A stretch of 64,000 bases of DNA from Micropterus salmoides (taxonomy: Eukaryota; Chordata; Actinopteri; Centrarchiformes; Centrarchidae). The notes under the pieces are model-generated. The model had not been told where the DNA came from. It searched no databases and was given only the letters and a program-made list of their open reading frames with translations. Where the stretch lies: contig NW_024040817.1 of assembly GCF_014851395.1 (NCBI RefSeq), positions 18,378,519 through 18,442,518 on the forward strand, given 5' to 3'. Positions 58,829 to 64,000 of this stretch are shown here, one piece after another; position 1 is the stretch's first letter; every line of letters starts with the position of its first letter. The position numbers were made by a program, and so were the translations under genes.

Positions 58829-60590
58829 GTAAGTTGTTTCTACACCGACGAGCTTCTAACTAAATATCAAGTTTGGGGTAGAGGGGATAATGTCCTGCAG
58901 TGGGGGTGCGCGACAGAGATGCGTCTCTGCAGAAATGTCCAAACAGAGACATCTTCACCTGCTTCCTGTGCGCCATGGTTTCTTAAATTTAGCATGAATG
59001 TGTCGCAACACCGTAGCCTACTCCCTACTATTTTCTTTGATCTCGTTTGTCTTTTGAGTAACGGTGATATTGTGGCGCGGGCCATGAAGCATCAGATTTG
59101 AGGGGCGGTGAAAGTGCCAGCGCCATGTCATGTTTTATTATGATGCCTGGTCATACTTGGCCTGTGAGCGCCTGTGTGATGAGCCCCTGTAATCACACAA
59201 TGTGAGTTTCAAACAGCATCTTAGCCCATAGATTATATGCTGTAGATTTTCTGAGTTAAGTCCATTTTAGTTGACCAAACACTCTCACCTCAGGGTCCAT
59301 TTAGTAGCTTTTGGAGCTTTCAATTGTATCACATTTCCTACATGTTTAGAGTTAAATGTTACCTCAACTCTTACTCTGGAACTCTTTTAATTTAGGCTAA
59401 AAACCAACATGGACAGGAAAACTGATGGTATTGAAGAATAGCCAATTAAATGGACCATTGATTTCCTAATTACATAATCAACTGCCTCTAATAAGCTCTC
59501 TTTATAACCACATTCACACCTGTTTCTAGCCTAAAGTCTTATTCAAATGCTTGATCTTAATCAATAGGCCCATTTTACATTGACTTCATGGAGTTTGTTT
59601 ATTGACTATTAACTATTTTTGGCTCTATTTAGTATCTCATCTGGCTATCTATCTTACTAAAATTTAAAAATCATGAAGCCTACTCAATTATATTGAATAA
59701 ACTACAAATTTAGTTTTTTAGTTATTTTTGATGACAGAAAGCAGTTTTTCTTTCATTAACAGCATACTGACAGTATCAGCTTCCTGTTTTGCTATACTGA
59801 TAAAAACACTAATTTACTGGATTTATTTACAAAGATTTACTACATCGTTAATCTCCACAAGGTACAGTACAGGGCAGGATTAGAATATCGTACAGTAGAC
59901 CCATAGCAGCAAACAGCAGGCTGCGGCCCAATATAGCCCCAAAGATCAGATACCAGGCCGCTGGGTTCAGGAGACAGGGTTGGGGTGAAGTCAGAAATAT
60001 CGTTCCTCTCCAGGAACATGTGCGCTTTCTCAGCTGTTGGTTGGGGTCTTTACGAAGCAAAACTGCCGCCCAACTGTCTGCAGGACCAGAGGGAGGAATT
60101 TGTTCATTTACTGGGAGCTAAAGTCCATCAGTGTCTACTTAATTCAACTGCTGAAAATTATTAAGAGATGAATCAGAATCAGAAATACTTTGTGAGTTCC
60201 AGTGACTGCAACACTTGTGCCATTGATGGTTTGAACCCCCTCTGGCTGTGTCCCATTCACATTCTGTGGTGGGCTTATTAAGAGTGTCACAGGCCATGTC
60301 TTTGCATTGCCATGGAGAATTTGGCTGGTTGACAATATAATCAATGCAGACGCAGGCTGTTTCTGTTTTATGGTTGTTAAACAAGGTTTGACATTATTAT
60401 TGAGCAAGACAGTGACCTGAGCAAATATCCTTTGTCCTCTATTTAATGTATAGAATTTAAAGCCGCAACCATATGGCAACAAATGATTATTTACACTATC
60501 GTATAATCTACTGATTGTTTTCTCCATCAATCAATTCACCATTTTGTCTATAAAACATCAGAAAATTTAAATTTATTAGAGTCTGAGGCT
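58829..60590 (+). other. putative cap2 intron 1, first part
   Basis: No exon with family similarity was seen on either strand. A 70-codon minus-strand frame at 59848-60060 is hydrophobic but unsupported. Confidence 0.4.
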
Positions 60591-60594
60591 ACAT

Positions 60595-60800
60595 CCACAC
60601 TACTACGTTTTTGTTTTAAAATGCAGAACTTTTGCTGCGTTTGCACCTCCCATCTAGACTGAAATAGCGACTCCAAACGGAAGACCTAAAACGGAGAAGT
60701 TTGAAAACACTGCTGTCCCCGTTTTTGTTTTAAAACTCCGGGATAGTGTATTAGTGTGGACAGGTGAAAACAGAGGACTTTTAAAACGATGACACGGATG
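60595..60800. repeat. fragment of a non-autonomous DNA transposon
   Basis: TACATCCACACTACTACGTT at the left and GTGTATTAGTGTGGACAGGT at the right are inverted copies of a terminal motif (TCCACACTA). TTTTTGTTTTAAAA words lie inside. This is a familiar, hAT-like fish repeat. Its exact ends are unclear. Confidence 0.55.
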
Positions 60801-61559
60801 CTCACATCTGGCTTCCTGATTGTGTCTTATAAGTCATGCACTGCAATGAAACAATGCTACTAACTTTTTGTTTTGGTTTTTTATTAAAATATTTTGAACT
60901 TTATACTTCCATGTTACTGCATCAATAGTTCCACCTTATTGTCAGTCCATGCAAAAAAATCTTTGGTGTGGTTCTTTCTGTAGTTACTTTCTTAAAAAAG
61001 TAGTGTTGATGTAGCCTGATGTCTTTAAAGAGGAATTTACCACCCACTGAAATTCCGCTGTTTTTGCTAAACTGTCTGTGGTTTAATCTCTCACCTTGCC
61101 TCAGTGATGTACAGGTGTACTCAAAGGTGCAACAGAGCACATTTCCGATCACACATATCCGTGATGCTGATTGTGGTCAGAGGTGAAACAGGCTTTAAAC
61201 CAAGAGGGCAATAAAATACTGCTTTTCAGCCAAGCTATTCTGTTGACTATAGGTAATGTAAGACAAGGAAAAGTAGCAAATCCTCACATTTGTTGAAACT
61301 TTTGCTTAAAAAATTACAAAATTACAAATGATGAATTGATTATTGCAGATTACTTATCTAATGATCAGCTAATTGATTGATCGACTAGGTGTTTCAGCTC
61401 TGATCAAATTACAATTTCAAGGAATACAGCTTTATCTGAGCCATCATCTAAGTATAGGGCACAATTTATTATAAAGGCTTTATACGTTGAAACTAATAGC
61501 TTTAAAATGTTAAAAAATCACTTACTACTGTTTTATACAACGTGTCGTCATACCTCAAC

Positions 61560-61950
61560 AACAAAATAGGTTGATTGTTACATGCCCCAAAATGACATAT
61601 AAGACCGTTCCCAAAACAGACACGTGAGCGGTTCCCATACTAGTCCAACGACAGTCAAACAATTGTACTTTTGGTTATGTTTTGGCAACAAAATCATTTA
61701 GTTAGGTTCAGGAAAAGATTGTGGTTAGGATTAAAATATGTACATTACATAAATCATGTGACATAACTAATCTTCAAAATGTTATTTAACTTAAAACATG
61801 TCACCTTTGTCTTTCTTCCATATGGGACTCGAATCTCAATCTCCAGAGTGAAAGTCCTGAGTTTACTTGACTCATCCATCCCACCACTCTCCTTACACTT
61901 GCTCTATACTATGTCATCGGACTTCCTCTGCCACTAAAGGTAGCGTCCAA
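61560..61950. repeat. widespread fish interspersed repeat
   Basis: Recognised by consecutive blocks GGTTCAGGAAAAGATTGTGG, GTACATTACATAAATCATGT, GGGACTCGAATCTCAATCTC and TGACTCATCCATCCCACCAC. Non-coding. The GGGACTCGAATC block resembles a tRNA B box, so a SINE-like origin is possible. Confidence 0.5.
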
Positions 61951-62238
61951 ACAAAAAAATTCATCAAATTAAGCCATCCAGTCTGCTGTTATAATTCTGT
62001 AGTCTATATTTTCATAGGTCGTTAATAAAGACTGGAAACAAGGCAAGTGTTATGCTCAAAAAGAATTAACAACCAGCCAAATATGGCTTTCGAAACCTGG
62101 CAACCCAAAGGTTGACCAAACATTTGACTTGTAATAATTTTTATACATACAATATTATAACAATAATAATCGTATTTATAGCATTTTGTTTCTTTTTTTC
62201 TGCTAGAACAGCCAATCACATGACAGCCACTCAATGCA

Positions 62239-63028
62239 TTTAGGTATGTAGACGTGGTCGAGACAACCTGCTGAAGTTCAAACCAAACATCAGAATGAGG
62301 AAGAAAGGGGCATTAAGTGACTCCACAACCATAGGGTTTACAGAGAATGGTCTGAAAAAGAGAAAATATCCAGTGAGCAGCAGTTTTGTGGAATGAAAAT
62401 GCCTTGTTGATGTCAGAGGTTAGAGGAGAATGGGCAGACTACTTCGAGATTACAGAAAGGCAACGGTATCTCAAATAACCACTCTTTACAACCAAGGTAT
62501 GCAGAATAACATCTCTGAACGCAAAACTCATTGAACCTTGAAGCAGATGGGCTACAGCAGCAGAAGACCACAACGAGCGCCCTACTGTCAGCTAAGAACT
62601 GGAAAATGAGGCTACAATTCGCACAGGCTTACCAAAATTGGACAATATAAGATTGGAAAAACCTTGCCCGTTCTGATGAGTCTCGATTTCAGATGCAACA
62701 TTCAGATGGTAGAGTCAGAATTTGGCGTAAACAACATGAACGCATGGATCCATCCTGCCCCATATCATTGTACTCCAATGGCCTCCACAGTCACCAGATC
62801 TCAATCCAATAGAGATGTGGTGGAACGGGAGATTCAAAACATGGATGTGCAGCCGACAAATCTGCAGCAACTGTGTGATGCTATCATGTCAATATGGACC
62901 AAAGTCTCTGAGGAATGTCACCAAGACCTTGTTGAAAGTATGCCAAGAAAAATTAAGGCAGTTCTGAAGGCAAAAGGGGGTACAAGCTGCTACTGGCGAG
63001 GTGTCCCTAATAAAGTGGCCAGTGAGGG
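62239..63028 (+). mobile_element. internally deleted Tc1/mariner transposon relic
   Basis: The sequence follows a common fish Tc1-like element: start region GTAGACGTGGTCGAGACAAC, then GGGTTTACAGAGAATGGTC, GATGGGCTACAGCAGCAGAA, GATGAGTCTCGATTTCAGAT, GTACTCCAATGGCCTCCACA and the terminal CCTAATAAAGTGGCCAGTGA. The N-terminal DNA-binding part and much of the catalytic DDE core (between about 62758 and 62769, and near 62815) are missing, and stops occur. It cannot make a transposase. Confidence 0.82.
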
Positions 63029-63060
63029 TATATATGTGTGTATATATACACACATATATA
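63029..63060. repeat. perfect 32-base palindrome of TA/TG repeats
   Basis: TATATATGTGTG is followed by TATATATA and CACACATATATA, self-complementary over 32 bases, directly after the Tc1 relic's right end. Likely generated by microsatellite growth at the insertion site. Confidence 0.85.
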
Positions 63061-64000
63061 TCAAAGTAAATTATTTATCATTATACAATGCAAGGTTGTA
63101 CAACAAAATGAAAGTTTGTAATCCCTTCATGATACACACATAAAACATAACAGATAATTAAATTTATATATATACGTCTGGAAACACTTGTGTAGTGCAT
63201 TTTATGAATTTGCGTCTGAGAGAATGTGAACAGCATTAAGATGGTGATGATAAAAAAAATAAAAATAAAAAATGATGGTGATGATAATATGGCATGACAC
63301 CGAAATAAAAAATAGCTATACATCTTGTATAAGAAAACCAGAAAGCTGAATATCAGTAAGAAGACATTGGCATTGCTGCACCACATGTGACTTGTTGCAC
63401 ATAACCAACCTACATTGAGCTCTCCATGTTTCGGGTCTTGCCTAAGAGCTGTTGTGACCCAGAGAGCAGAAATAGCAGCTGAGTCCTGCGACAGGCATCT
63501 GCCAGAGAGAGATGAATTGATGACGCCCATCAGGACATGTTTGCTGCTCACAGCACATAATTACCAAACATGATTTATAAAGATTACAGACAGGGAACAC
63601 ATTCCAATCTACGTAGCTGCCATATTAATGCGGAGCCTCCTGGAGTTTTTTATAGATCATTTGTCAAACAAATAAAACAGATTATAACTCACACCATTTG
63701 ATTGTGTCTTGGACATAATGGTCGTGTGCGTGTTACCTAGCTGTAGTTTACGTAAACATGCAGTGGGTTGCTGGGTAAAATTTCCGCTCTGTTGACTAAT
63801 AAATATTGGGAACAGGCCTGCATTGCCTCATGGTGATGTATATGGCTCTTCAGTGTTAGAGATACAATTTGGTCTGTGTTGCTATCTCCAATGTGTTTCG
63901 GTGGCATTTGATTACAGCATGAGATTTGTTTACCTCTTAGCCGGAAGCTAACCTTGTCAAATCTGTCTGCATTATCAAGAGTGTCTCATCTCTTTGTTTG
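63061..64000. other. right edge of the window, no gene seen
   Basis: AT-rich sequence, presumably still cap2 intron 1. The open frame on the minus strand near 63081-63551 is AT-rich, hydrophobic and unsupported. Confidence 0.4.

Noticed and set aside
59848..60060. 70-codon hydrophobic minus-strand frame
   Set aside because: Looks membrane-like by composition, but no known family was recognised and no flanking exon was seen.
62664..63143. 159-codon open frame
   Set aside because: It crosses the Tc1 relic in a frame that is not the transposase frame throughout and then reads through a TA repeat; not a gene.

Overview
The window is vertebrate, almost certainly teleost (probably percomorph-like), nuclear DNA. 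The evidence is short-exon genes with GT-AG introns, protein sequences matching fish or vertebrate families, TG/CA microsatellites, and fish-type hAT, Tc1, L2/Rex1-like and MITE repeats. I saw no rRNA, tRNA, CRISPR or bacterial-style operon.

Layout. mterf3 (minus, partial at the left edge) is divergent from ptdss1 (plus, 13 coding exons, complete). nup153 (plus, 22 coding exons, complete except for two small frame breaks) follows. A plus-strand tektin-family gene comes next, then stmnd1 (plus, 5 coding exons) and rbm24 (plus, 4 coding exons). About 3 kb beyond the rbm24 3' UTR lies a likely non-coding first exon with a strong splice donor; gene order suggests it belongs to cap2, which would make the last 5 kb its first intron. 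Exon boundaries were placed by hand from splice sites, reading phase and similarity to the families. The coding sums of ptdss1 (1437 nt), stmnd1 (954 nt) and rbm24 (699 nt) are multiples of three.

The genes are not one pathway. They cover mitochondrial transcription and translation control (mterf3), phosphatidylserine synthesis at the ER (ptdss1), the nuclear pore basket (nup153), probable ciliary microtubule structure (tektin-like), a myristoylated stathmin-domain protein (stmnd1) and muscle RNA regulation (rbm24). From memory of human maps, mterf3-ptdss1 corresponds to 8q22, and stmnd1-rbm24-cap2-nup153 to 6p22, so a synteny junction lies between ptdss1 and nup153.

The best second-look items are: (1) a 2-bp excess in nup153 exon 11 and a 1-bp deficit in exon 18, both in simple sequence and both breaking an otherwise well-preserved frame; (2) an antisense L2/Rex1-like LINE in a tektin intron, with an unexplained inverted repeat at its 5' truncation point; (3) three hAT-type elements with identifiable 8-bp target duplications; (4) TG tracts in rbm24 intron 3 and one abutting a stmnd1 splice acceptor; (5) the probable cap2 first exon preceded by a perfect MEF2/TATA-like site. 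I found no convincing undescribed molecular system.
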